A stretch of DNA of 64,000 bases from Mimachlamys varia (lineage: Eukaryota > Mollusca > Bivalvia > Pectinida > Pectinidae). The stretch is from NCBI GenBank assembly GCA_947623455.1, contig OX392532.1, positions 30,664,792 through 30,728,791 on the forward strand. The letters are read 5' to 3'. A program made the position numbers and the translations under genes. Positions 41,601 through 50,280 of the stretch are shown one piece after another. The notes under the pieces are model-generated. The model did not search any database, was not told the origin of the DNA, and saw only the letters and a list, made by a program, of their open reading frames with translations. The first letter of the stretch is position 1. Every line of letters starts with the position of its first letter.

Positions 41601-44600
41601 GACACGTTAACCGCTGTAATTGAACCGTTGGACGATAACCCATGATGACATCTGACACACATACATAAACAACTCGAGGACAACGGATCAAACCATTCCA
41701 TAGCTCCCTGCGACTATTCCGTCTTTTGAATGCCCGTTACGTTTTTATTATTAGAATACTTCTATTCACTTCCGTTGGATTGAGTACTGTAAGAAAATAT
41801 TTTTTTATCATTTTCTTTCAGTTGAGTATATTTTTTATTTCGATATTAATAAGATACCTTGCATTATTTGGTAATGCTATTACTTATAATCTGTTATATA
41901 ATATGGTTTGCTGAATGTTGAGTAGTTATAAGCAACATTTCAACATAATAAGATAATTTGATCCGGGTGTATATATATTTGAATATTGACGTGAACAAAA
42001 TTTGAAATCTGGAAATTATGACAAATACTTTCTCAGGATTTTTATTCATAACAGCGATCACCTGGACCACATATAGCGTAATACATAGATTTCCGTGCAT
42101 GACGCGTTCCGTGAGAGCACGTGTGGGGCTTTACATGTGCGTGTAGGTGGCCCCATGATGTATCGCATCTGTCGACCCGCAAGTAAGGCCGGGGATAGAC
42201 AGAGCAGGAGAAAGGAAAAACACTTTCCAAAAAACATGCATAGGAATACATACATACAATAAAAGTTATGTACATACATGTATGCATATTTCATACAGGA
42301 TTAGATGCACGTGCGTGATAGGTGAATTGGGTTGATAAGATGAATAAATGGTTAGACATGAACGGATGGATGGATGGACGGATTGAATGGATGAATGGAT
42401 GGACGGATAGATGGTTGAATTGAAATGACACGATGTATTTTGTTAGAAGACTTAATGGATTGCTGCAAACCATGATGGTTAATTGTGTAGATTTGGGCAA
42501 TGCAAAAATGTTCTGTTGGGCTTGTGATGAGTACGTAATGTGGATTCGTTCGTTATATGGATAGGTGGATTTTGGTAGATTCATATTTGCTGTTTCCTGG
42601 CTGTATAAGCGACAATATTATCATTTCTGGGTGGAGTGGGTATGAAGAAACGCGTGTTTCTTTCCATTTTTAAATACTGGCAATTCAAATGGGTACAACT
42701 CCTGATTTAATCACAGGACAACTGCGTGGGGCCGAGACATATACGAGTACTGTAGTATGCCTCGGGGCCCTCAGATGTGGAAAACTCCCAAACACATATT
42801 AGTGTGGACACACCATCTCTACTGGGAAATACGTTTTTTTTAGCCGAACACATCAAGCACCCCGCTAGGTGAACTGTAGGAATCCAACTGTAGAACAAGT
42901 AAGGATAACTGCATTAAAGCCCAGACACGAGACAGGCGGGCTCGAGTTAGCCACGGTCAGTCTACACCAAATAGGCATACCAAACCCCCTGTTTATTTAT
43001 CTACAAGTATCACATCACCTCAAGAGATTTTGATATATTCTAAAATAATTTCTAAATCTGGAAGTGTTTCTCTCAGTTAAACGTATAAACATTTACATAA
43101 GCTCAAAAACTGACATCGAAATTGAGGGGTGAGTTTTCAAAAGCAGTAACATATCCGGAAATTCGAGTCCGGTACCAGTTAATTATTAGTATGTCAAATT
43201 CAGAACTGTTGCTATTCGATCTCAAAATATGGTCGGTTTTATTTTTACTTTCTCCCTAGTAAAAACAAAAATAAACAATTAAGGTCTAGAAGAAGTTTTG
43301 GATTTCTAACATTTCTGAAATTTTGGAAATATCATAGACTCAAAGATTGTTCTATTATTTACTAAATTTCAGTCTTATATCTTGATGTAGACTAGAGTTG
43401 GCAATGCAAAAATAAACAATATACAAGAAAGATAAACTACCATGGTAAACGTCAACAGATCCATTCTCCTGTAGTTTGAAACTGTAGAGCCTTCATTTTA
43501 TTTTAACTTACAAGTTGTACAAATTCACTATACTTGATGAATCTACCATATATATTTCTAGAATTTTGTAATGCTCAACAATCTACATAAAATAAAAAAC
43601 GTACTATTTTTAAATGTAATTAATATATATCAAGATATATCAGCTTGGTGAGGATGATTTGTTTTATTCTTGGTGTTTCTGTAACAAAATTTAAATCAGT
43701 TTAATTTGTTTGTTATTTATAAATCATTGTATATCATTTCAAAATTTCTTAAAACCCTATTTGAAATATTCTACATGTTTGTCACAGGAACCAGTTTTAA
43801 ACAACTAATTTTAAAAACAAACCTAATCTCTGCCTTAATTTTATCAACTGCCCGTGTATTTTTTGTTGGCTATACATGTGTGCCTCTCTCTGTACACTCT
43901 AACAGCGGTAATGTACCGATTTCTGGAGTAGAAATCACAAAAGCTCATTTAAAGGAACACAAATAGAGGGCACTTGAGTTTTTGTTATATTTGTACAATA
44001 TTCCACCCAAGGTCTTCCCCCATATTATCTGGCTCTGTAAGGCCCTGTCCCCATACTACACTTTAGTTTGGGGACAACCAGTACATTTTTAGTTTACACT
44101 GTACACAAACTAATTCAAAACGCTCCATACAAAATTTCTGAATATAGACTCTCGACCAAACACACTGGGTCCTTACGGAAAGACTTCATTGTAGCCCTGT
44201 ATAGTATCTGGTATAGGGCCCACAGCCTCAAACAAACTCACGAAGGAGTCACAAAGTGCATTTTCATACATCCACATTTTATAAATACGGCTTTCAATTT
44301 GGAATACGGAAAAACACAATCTAATTCCGGAGACGTAGACGGTTGCGCGTGTGACTATAATAGAATACTTGTGCGAATACCTATTTCTGAAGTCAGATAT
44401 CCGTATGTTTTATCATGCTAGATAGCCCCTTGAATTTGGGATTAAAAGATACACAAATGAGATAATAGCTATGGGGATTAATGATATTATTTAAAACAAA
44501 GGATCTCGGCAATAAACACACAATGATAATTGTATAATGAAGATTTAACGCGCCTGTAGTTTTATTAAATAAAAATATTCACCCACAAAATCCGACATAG

Positions 44601-47600
44601 CTAATGATATTAACTTAATCTCTCGGAGCCTAACCGTTAACGGGAGTGTCTTATGCGATCTGTCATTTTGTTTAGGCTAATTGGCGAAATAAAACAGAAG
44701 AAATAATGCAAGGAGGGTGTTTTATAGTTCTTATTACAATTCTTGTTAAGCATAAAAAAAATTTCTAATTAATAGTTGTGTCGACCGGGGAAAGAATAGG
44801 AGAAATTCTCGGTAAAATGAGGAGAAATGGGAGGAAATGGCGGCTATGTGATAATAAGGATGATAAATTGGACTATGGTGAGCAGAGAATTGCATTACAC
44901 ACGTAATTCACCTGAAATCGTATACACACACTTACACCAGACACATGAACACACATGACTTAAACAGTAAACACAACAACTTTATTTCAAGGCGTTGAAA
45001 TATTTATCACAGTTATAAATTATTTAAACCTCCAAGCGTTTCCTATGTCGTTGAAATTCAAGCATGTTAATTTTTGGTTTTAAAAAATAAAACCACTATG
45101 TTCAGGGGTTTATTTGGCTATAAAAAGATTAGAGAGAATATTTTATTTAAAAAAATATTCATAAAAGTATGATAAAAATATATAACGGTAAAAATAACAG
45201 GTCTATTCTATAAGGAACGCGTTGAAATAATAACGATAATGGTTGTGTGTATTCCGTACTCAAATCAGGAAGTCTACATAATTTTATTATCCTATTAAAA
45301 TCAATTTTACCGGCATAAGTTATATTAATATCTTCACAGTGTTTATTTATGAAGTCTACAATATTTCATATATGCTACTTTATTAAAAGCCCTCAAAATG
45401 AGAATGAGAAGAAAAACGTGTGTTACATATTCTAAAATGCCAGTAAGGAACTTGACATAGATTATTTTGCCATTTAGATAGAACACCTGCGCGCATCTTC
45501 AATTAATCACGTTTCCTAACCTAGCTACACTATTGATCGATTGTTGATCACGTGACAGGTATCAATTAATTCTGTACTACAATTAATAATTCAACATCAC
45601 AGAGCGTTAATGCTTTGGGTTTTTTTCGCTCGAAATACAGAACACAACCGTTGTAAATAAAAACAAACGATTATGAAGTTTTCTTGTGCCAAATAGCAAA
45701 GCACCTATTATCAGACTTGTCTCCAAGTTAACGTGAAAAAAATACTCCCCATGCTTAAAAGATAGTCCGTTACATGTTGGGATGGATTAATAGGAATTTA
45801 CTATACAGCTTTCGGCTATGATAATCTGGCCCGAAATAGTCAGTTTTAAGCTTTTTTATTTACGGAGTACTGTCAGACGAGAAGGGGGTGGAAAGATGGG
45901 GGAAATTATAGGGGAGGGAGTGAGGCGATTTTCATAATCATTGAACATGGTTCGGATCGTTCTGCATTTACCAAGCTTCTGCCGTAGTCGTAAACCATGC
46001 ACGTGCAGACGCGGATGGACATGCAGAGATCAGACTTGACCGATAAAATATCCGGAACAGGAAAACCAGAAATAAATATTTATTTGTTCGTGTATTTGCC
46101 ATTGAATTGGGAATAGTATCAATGATTGTATGAATTTAGTATCTTAAATTAAGACATGTTTACCAAAATGGATATACTATTAGAAAAATATATATCATTT
46201 CGTTTTAACGATTGCTTCACTGTTTTGATAGGCAAACGGTCAGGTGGCTAAGAAAAAGCTTAAGTTGTGTGGTTTACGAGGTGTCGAAGTTTGAATATTC
46301 ACTGAACACGCTATATAGAGAATTCGGGATGTTGTATATTTCTACGTCCATGCGCTTACACGCAGACAGTGTGAAACTGACACCTTGTACATTTCATTTC
46401 GGCACCTCAAACCAAACATCCGCCATTTGTAACTAAACCAGGTGCTGGTAAATCTATCCGGAAAATCTGACCGTTATATATACGGCTTAGATTGGCTACC
46501 AGCCCTTAAGTTTCTATAGAGAATTTCTCTTCTTTATTTTAATACTAACTTATATTTAACTCCCCCTTGTACTAGAATCAGACATCCAAGTGATCAATAT
46601 TATTGTGACATTTTTTCATTATCTGTATACTATTCTAGAGACGGGAGTAAGTCTATATACGACTCAAAGTTCATTTAGATAGCTCTAAAATATCAAACTG
46701 TGAAATAAAGTTGCTTGACTTATAATAAATTTGTAATAAATTATATACATATATATGTAAAATGGCATTACCTTGGCATTTGCTGGTAATATAGTCTTCT
46801 TTACATATGAATTTATTTTCGTCCATTATATACAGTTCTTCTCCGGTCGACAGTTGTTTTCGGCATATCATGCATGTGAAACATTTTAAATGGAACACTT
46901 TGTTTCTGGCGCGTCTCACTAGATCATTTGGGGATATTCCTTGGGAACAACCGGCACACTTGGTTCCAAATCGTCTGAAATGTAAGAAAAGAGGAATGTA
47001 GTTCATCACATAGCTTCAACAGGCGTACTCTCTCAGTCCGTATAAATCACTACATCTGTCAAACGGCCCAGCACATGTTCGTTATAATATTTCTTTATCC
47101 CATATCCAAACTAAATTTCCGCTTTTATAGACAGATTAAAAATTAACAAATATATTTGTTTTTTAACTTTAATTTTTATTTGATTTAAATTATTTTATCT
47201 GATAGAGGAAAAAATAATAATTTGAGCTTTAGATACCACCATGGACGAGACATACTTTACTTGATAAATGAATGGGTACTGTTCGGTTTAATCCATTTCC
47301 GTTATACGATTTTATTGAAATTCTTGACAGTGATAAATAGGAAATGTTAGCGACACAAATAGATACACAAATTCTGTACTTTAGTTGCATGTGTAAAATA
47401 AGCCGGTAACTCACATTAACTTCAAACACAAGGCCACAGCCCGTACCCTCTTCACTATTCAAAACTGTTTTAAGTTTTAAAAAGAAGTAATATTTCATTC
47501 ATAAATTGTTATTTATACGCAAAGAATTTATTCTCATTGACAAAAAATTCCAATGTGAATATACGAATTTGAATGTACATATACTCTTAACACGTTGTGT

Positions 47601-50280
47601 TAAACGGTTCCGTTATAAGTCATTAAAAGCGTTAAAACAGAGAGATGCTATCATGAACTTCACAAACGGATGTTTACTGGCTACACAATCATCGATTCCC
47701 TATCAACTGATAATAAAACATTGATGAGTAAAATCTGTGATCGATTTCAACAGGTGCGACAACAATGCACAGGTAAATTATAACGGTTTGTCCAACACGA
47801 CGTCCTTCCGCACAAGTACAAATTGAAAAGTTAACATTACATTGTTTTGTTTTAATGAATAATATTTGTTTATCATGTTTGTATTTATTTTCATTAATTC
47901 TAGAACTTAAAAAATGAAGAATTAGAAAATTTTAATGTTTATTTTGGCTATGATATACAGTAGAAATATAGCATCATAATTTATATTAAGATAAATAAAT
48001 AACACAACATGTATATACTTAAGTTATTCATAACAGTATTTTGGTTTTTAATTCAATATCATTTAAACATGATCCTTTTAATCAATTAATTTAGTTGCAG
48101 CTTTGTTTATTAAATATAACATAAACTAATGTATCCAAAATGACATCTGTAATATTTTGAATAAATGCTCTAGATTTACTAGATTCATTTATATTCTCAG
48201 CAAATTTTGAGTTTGCTTCAAATATAAGAAAATGATAAATAAATCATAATACTTTATATTATCAAAGTCTCACAATATTTTCATTTAAACTGGAGCATAT
48301 TTCTTTTGGTGATGGAATAAGGACACAGGTATGCATTTTACAACCATGCTCAGGTATTTATTTCAAGTTCAAACAATCTTTTTTATTTATTTTCCTTTGT
48401 TTGTGTACAGGTATCTGTCTGTAAGACACTCTACAGGTATGTACTAAAGAAATGATCAATACATAATTTAATTCGCCGTTACAGGTAACATATCCGAACC
48501 CTATATAACACACATATCGGAACGTCTATATAATCTGTCCCATACAATTAGATCTTACTGGAGTGTCTTGCCGCACGGTAAAGTTAGACATCCGACAAGA
48601 TGAATGCACAAAATCGAATTTTAGATAAAAAATACACAAAAGAATAAAGAGATTTTCATTCCGTTCAATTTTGTTCTTTAATTTTTCGAAACAAGAATGA
48701 ATGTGTCTGTCGATAAAACTGACAACATTCAGCGTAATATTGACCGCGGATACACTAAGCACATCCGCCGGTTATTGTCAATCGGAAATTCTATATCATT
48801 TGTGGAGAGTTCTCTATAGTACCTGACAATTAGAGAATCGAGCTTCTAACGAGTCCCCACTCTATTTATTAAGACTAGTCAAACATGGCGATTGGGCATA
48901 GTATTTTTTTTTACTGTAAGTAAAGCCTAGCCGTTTCTGATTAACAAACCTAATTAAAACTCGGACAATGAAAGATATTTGAAGTAGAATTTGTATGTTT
49001 GTATTTTATCTGGAATTAAAATCGTTTGCAACGTTTGAAATCGAGAGAGACCTCGTTCTTTTTCCCCCGGTGAAAGAAGACATTACATATTAACATAGGG
49101 TGCAAATATGAAAGGTAATAACGGTTGAAAAATTGATCTGTTAAAACGGCGTGGTAGACACTGAGAAGGAGTAAGTAAATAATTCACAGGATTTTGTAGA
49201 GAACAGCTAGATTTTACTGATACTTTCGCACGTCCGAGGTCTAATATACCGTTCAAACGTAACGGAGCGAATCAGAGTTGTGTCGCGGACGTGAATAATG
49301 AATGCTCCCTAAAGCATCGGAAGACCTCATAATATACCCAAGATACCAACAACACGCGTGTTGACGTTTGACAGCTTTAAAATAACAATGTTCAGGAAAT
49401 CAAGTAATAGATTTACAATTATTATATATGGGGTTTACGTAATTGATATTGAAAATTATAATAATATATAATGACAGTACCTTGTTCAGGTATGTGTCAC
49501 AAAATCTTATATATAATACATATACTTATTATTCAAATTTGTGTTCTTAATATAGGTTTTTTAATTTCTTATTCTTTAGACTGATATAGTTTATATTCAA
49601 TAAAGATCCATGTGTACTTTATAGAAAATAATAAATAACAGTTATTTCTTGTGTTATATTTTAAATGTCGATACATACAGCAAATATTTAAGTTTAGTTA
49701 TTTTATGCAGGTGCCATTATTTTCTTCGTATCTTCCTATATTATTGTTTATTGTTTACAATTAATGCAGATTGGAACCTTGTCATCATATTTACTAAATC
49801 GACAATACATGTGTCAATATGTCATGACAATAATCTTATAGTTACATATTGTATGTAATTAAACAACAAATTTTCAGAAAAAAATGGCATTATAAATGAG
49901 AAAAACGGAGACAGAAAAGGGAAAGCCGGTATCGGACAAACCGAAACTAGACTTTCCGGAGTTTGGTTCCGGACTTGTTTGAGTTTGGCGTTGACAAATA
50001 CGTACCGGAAGAAGTCTGTCCTGCAGTAGAGTTTCCCATCCCTGGAGAAGCATTTGTCCGTAAGAGGACATCGACAGTCCGAGCACTGGACACATTTCAC
50101 GTGCCATGCCCTGTCCAGGACATTTAGCAGGAACCGATCCAGAATGGGACGTTCGCACCCGGCGCACTGCACCGCGGCGTTCTTACCACCAACCGCCAGT
50201 GTGATGGGTGGGGCCAGCTCCCACGAGGATACGGGTGGGGTGGACACCCACGGGCCTGAGGGTGGGGCGGACACCCACAA
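2360..50280 (-). CDS. Lhx1: LIM-homeobox transcription factor, Lhx1/Lhx5 (Lim1) group; six coding exons
   Basis: Joined exons 50280-50006, 46974-46772, 28958-28420, 13377-13200, 7107-6955 and 2541-2360 encode two LIM zinc-finger domains, an acidic/Asn-rich linker, a Q50 homeodomain with the intron between residues 46 and 47, the Lhx1/5-specific post-homeodomain motif ([18 protein letters not shown]) and a Gly/Pro/Ser-rich tail ending [12 protein letters not shown]. All five junctions are GT-AG with matching phase (2, 1, 0, 1, 1). From the first LIM cysteine to the stop there are 471 residues, longer than vertebrate LHX1 (about 406), mainly because of the LIM2-homeodomain linker. Family knowledge: Lhx1/5 proteins are nuclear, bind TAATTA-type sites, and are controlled through LIM-domain partners such as Ldb and through Otx cooperation. 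The 5' end is incomplete: no in-frame ATG is visible. Whether a separate Lhx5 exists cannot be told here; protostomes usually have one Lhx1/5 gene. Confidence 0.96.
2542..6954 (-). other. Lhx1 intron 5 (4.4 kb)
   Basis: GT at 6954, AG at 2542. It contains a GAT microsatellite (about 2615-2680) and mostly AT-rich unique sequence. A 160-codon plus-strand open frame (4066-4548) has no recognisable domain. Slightly more complex patches lie at 3330-3720 and 5440-5570. No nested gene is evident. Confidence 0.9.
2615..2680. repeat. GAT/ATC trinucleotide microsatellite
   Basis: About fourteen GAT units are nearly perfect to 2660, followed by interrupted units. It lies in intron 5 about 75 bp upstream of the exon 6 acceptor. 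Minus-strand frames through it read as poly-Ile or poly-Ser and are artefacts. Confidence 0.95.
6955..7107 (-). CDS. Lhx1: Lhx1 coding exon 5: Tyr/Gly/Pro-rich C-terminal region
   Basis: The exon is 153 nt: acceptor TTTGTCTTTTCAG, donor ATAACG|GTACGTA. It completes the split Asp and encodes [20 protein letters not shown], then a Gly/Pro/Leu-rich stretch and LDQPLHHN, with a final G in phase 1. Placement is supported by phase at both ends and by resemblance to the vertebrate segment with a YYGPG-type and DFFPQGPP-type composition followed by L-G-LDHPL. Lhx1/5 C-termini act in transactivation, and this low-complexity aromatic/Gly/Pro region fits that. A TTCGGCATAAT-type tandem repeat lies immediately intronic to the acceptor. 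Confidence 0.92.
7121..7222. repeat. Short tandem repeat, GTTCGGCATAATRATAATA-type
   Basis: Units begin at about 7121, 7142, 7179 and 7199, with spacers of ATAATGATA. The array ends about 13 bp from the exon 5 acceptor, so it sits where the branch point and polypyrimidine tract would be. Confidence 0.85.
9085..9134. repeat. 25-bp perfect tandem duplication
   Basis: TCAATGTCGGACCGTATACA plus AGGCG occurs twice back to back (9085-9109, 9110-9134), and a partial third GCGTATACAA follows. It is intronic and not near a recognised exon. Confidence 0.9.
9690..10052 (+). mobile_element. SINE-like dispersed repeat sharing the ACGTCCTRTTAACAGCCA tail
   Basis: The right end (about 10011-10052) is the reverse complement of the tail seen at 10379, 15158 and, in the same direction, 32170. 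The body contains CAGCATTATGGGAGTGGGAC, GACTGGTTTACCCGTTGAC and a TATCACAAG segment, which I recall from dispersed repeats in bivalve genomes; this is from memory. A 127-codon open frame (9689-10072) covers it and is probably incidental. The left boundary is uncertain. Confidence 0.5.
10379..10570 (-). mobile_element. tRNA-derived SINE, diverged copy
   Basis: The tail TTTAACGTCCTGTTAACAGC at the left is followed by a core with GGACGTGCCAGGATTTGGAGG, GGTGGAGGAAAGCCGGAG, GGTCAGTACCTGG and CGCAACCCAGAGGTGGAGGG. The same order of motifs occurs at 15158-15390. The tRNA-like head on the right is poorly preserved. It lies tail-to-tail with the element at 9690-10052. Confidence 0.7.
12060..12120. promoter_or_regulatory. 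Cluster of three Otx/Gsc-type TAATCC motifs
   Basis: GGATTA at 12069-12074, TAATCC at 12100-12105 and TAATCC at 12110-12115 fall within 47 bp of a locally GC-rich block in intron 4. K50 homeodomain proteins (Otx, Goosecoid, Pitx) bind this motif, and Otx is a known partner and regulator of Lhx1 genes. Function here is inferred. Confidence 0.35.
13200..13377 (-). CDS. Lhx1: Lhx1 coding exon 4: homeodomain helix 3 and post-homeodomain motif
   Basis: The exon is 178 nt: acceptor GTATTTTCCAG above 13377, donor TTCAG|GTAAGG below 13200. It opens with [16 protein letters not shown], homeodomain recognition helix 3 with Gln at position 50 and Asn at 51, the TAATTA-binding specificity of this class. 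Next is [18 protein letters not shown], diagnostic for Lhx1/5; relative to the vertebrate form as I remember it (RRHAFFR), one Ala is missing. The exon then has an acidic/Gly segment ([18 protein letters not shown]) and one base of a split Asp codon (phase 1). Confidence 0.97.
13673..13698. repeat. C-rich tract followed by CA repeats
   Basis: About 25 nearly uninterrupted cytosines (one A) are followed by a short ACACACAC run. The minus strand is G-rich. It lies 300 bp upstream of the exon 4 acceptor on the gene strand. Confidence 0.9.
15158..15390 (-). mobile_element. tRNA-derived SINE, full-length-like diverged copy
   Basis: Tail ACGTCATGTTAGCAGCCA, core (AAGGACGTGTCTGG, GGTGGAGGAAGGCCGGAG, GGCCAGTACCTGGC, CCAGAGGTAGAGGGCTAGTG) and, at the right end read on the minus strand, a head GGTGGCGAAGTGTTTTAGGG that resembles a tRNA Ser/Leu-type box A (TGGCCGAGTGGTTAAGG). 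The arrangement is tRNA head, core and tail. Inserted in intron 3 in the gene's own orientation. Confidence 0.7.
15558..15579. repeat. TA dinucleotide run
   Basis: Eleven or so TA units. Confidence 0.9.
16020..16500. promoter_or_regulatory. Candidate conserved non-coding block in intron 3
   Basis: High-complexity sequence in AT-rich surroundings with GGCAGGTGTCAATTAAACCC, GACAAATTAATAG and GAGCATCGATAACCC. No long open frame. The motifs resemble T-box and homeodomain sites. This is a judgement from texture; alignment to other species would be needed. Confidence 0.25.
28420..28958 (-). CDS. Lhx1: Lhx1 coding exon 3: linker and homeodomain residues 1-46
   Basis: The exon is 539 nt: acceptor ATTTTCCAG at 28959, donor ATTCAG|GTAAGG at 28419. 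Its first two bases (GT) complete a Gly codon with exon 2. About 40 acidic residues follow (start [15 protein letters not shown]), then an Asn/Ile/Thr-rich low-complexity stretch encoded around 28835-28760, then a Ser/Pro-rich part, then [19 protein letters not shown] and the rest of homeodomain helices 1 and 2 up to MRVIQ. The exon ends in phase 0 at homeodomain position 46, a conserved intron position in LIM-class homeoboxes. The roughly 125-residue linker is longer than in vertebrates and is probably disordered. An open frame on the other strand (28667-29008) is a shadow of this exon. Confidence 0.97.
30151..30460. repeat. 150-bp tandem duplication
   Basis: Copy 1 (about 30151-30300) and copy 2 (about 30301-30460) share CATATCAC, ATGTT.AGAAAGGTC, GATTTGTAACAT, CATGTACTTAAATTATT, TATATGTAGATCAAGTTCCA and CCTACAGTCGTTA in the same order. 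Divergence is modest with small indels. Confidence 0.9.
32080..32170 (+). mobile_element. 5'-truncated SINE fragment
   Basis: Read on the minus strand it gives a tail TTTTACGTCCTTATTAC and core AAGGACGTGTTAGGTTTTGG, the same family as 10379 and 15158 but in the opposite orientation, and it stops at about 32080, short of the tRNA-like head. Confidence 0.65.
36900..37460. promoter_or_regulatory. Candidate conserved non-coding block in intron 2
   Basis: GC-richer, high-complexity sequence with TAATCC (37308-37313), CCCAATTAAACAGGC, CATTAATGACAGG and several CATTAA-type motifs. A 110-codon minus-strand frame (37143-37475) runs through part of it but has no domain. Intronic enhancers are known for vertebrate Lhx1, so a regulatory role is plausible but inferred. 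Confidence 0.3.
37950..38215. repeat. 31-bp minisatellite
   Basis: About six units of AACCAGAAACGGCCCGGTAC plus CACTCCAACTC at 37976-38170, flanked by related half-units containing GGATAGCACACTACC on both sides (37950, 38168). Units vary at C/T positions, and one carries an extra GAAC. Confidence 0.95.
38517..38590 (-). mobile_element. Degenerate tRNA-like sequence (SINE head?)
   Basis: On the minus strand TAGCCCAATAATGCACC (box A-like) is followed about 50 nt later by GCGTTCGATCCC (box B-like). The spacing is close to a tRNA, but the stems are not convincing, so a SINE remnant is likelier than a functional tRNA. Confidence 0.35.
39000..39360. promoter_or_regulatory. Candidate regulatory block with TCF and YY1-type motifs
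   Basis: A GC-rich island in intron 2 contains CCTTTGATC (39237-39245, TCF/LEF type) and the perfect palindrome ATGGCGGCCGCCAT (39298-39311, two head-to-head YY1-type cores around a NotI site), preceded by ACAATGG (SOX type). Overlapping minus-strand frames start only at non-ATG codons and show no domain. Confidence 0.3.
39607..39667. repeat. GGAA/GAAA microsatellite
   Basis: GAAA units grade into about ten GGAA units, interrupted once by GGACGGGC. Confidence 0.95.
40520..41240. promoter_or_regulatory. Candidate conserved non-coding block in intron 2
   Basis: Non-repetitive, motif-dense sequence: an inverted AGCACTTA/TAAGTGCT pair (40529-40551), CCATTAATTAGTCGCC near 40660, and ACGCGACAATTGGACAATTT near 40990. 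No plausible frame. CACTTAA-type motifs match NK2 homeodomain sites. The regulatory reading is inferred. Confidence 0.3.
42362..42415. repeat. GGAT/GGAC microsatellite
   Basis: Imperfect ATGG/ACGG tetranucleotide units. Confidence 0.9.
46772..46974 (-). CDS. Lhx1: Lhx1 coding exon 2: LIM domain 2
   Basis: The exon is 203 nt. Acceptor TTACATTTCAG lies just above 46974 and donor CCAAG|GTAATG just below 46772. The first base completes the Arg split from exon 1, giving [13 protein letters not shown] across the junction, which is the invariant Lhx1/5 LIM1-LIM2 bridge. LIM2 reads C-x2-C-x17-H-x2-C-x2-C-x2-C-x18-C-x2-D, with the family signatures [17 protein letters not shown] and [11 protein letters not shown]. 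It ends YITSKCQ plus G (phase 1). In family members the two LIM domains together bind Ldb/Chip cofactors and restrain the homeodomain. All zinc ligands are present. Confidence 0.97.
46975..50005 (-). other. Lhx1 intron 1 (3.0 kb, between the LIM domains)
   Basis: GT at 50005, AG at 46975. AT-rich. I see no repeat family, exon or nested gene. The intron position splits the Arg-Arg between LIM1 and LIM2. Confidence 0.9.
50006..50280 (-). CDS. Lhx1: Lhx1 coding exon 1: LIM domain 1 (5' border uncertain)
   Basis: The frame encodes a complete LIM1 domain starting at Cys codon 50166-50164: C-x2-C-x18-H-x2-C-x2-C-x2-C-x17-C-x2-D, including [20 protein letters not shown], nearly identical to Lhx1/5 of other animals. 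It ends ...TDFF plus CG, and the donor TTCCG|GTACGT gives phase 2. Upstream the frame stays open to a stop at 50337-50335 but has no ATG. A pyrimidine-rich stretch (about 50330-50288) runs into AG at 50282-50281, so I place the exon start at 50280; a second possible acceptor (CCCTCAG) would start the exon at 50255. The 38 codons before LIM1 contain a threefold 9-residue repeat. The LIM1 part is certain; its 5' limit and the initiator are not. Confidence 0.9.

Larger units (their letters stand above)
28959..46771 (-). other. Lhx1 intron 2 (17.8 kb, largest)
   Basis: GT at 46771, AG at 28959. Contents: a 150-bp tandem duplication (30151-30460), a partial SINE (32080-32170), complex islands at about 34.8-35.3, 36.9-37.45, 39.0-39.36 and 40.5-41.2 kb, a 31-bp minisatellite (37950-38215), a tRNA-like fragment (38517-38590), GGAA and GGAT microsatellites (39607-39667, 42362-42415), and AT-rich filler. 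Open frames here (for example 37143-37475, 38988-39356, 43706-43966, 44068-44421) are not recognisable proteins. Confidence 0.9.

Noticed and set aside
44068..44421. 117-codon plus-strand frame
   Set aside because: No domain or homologue recognised and no supporting splice or promoter context.
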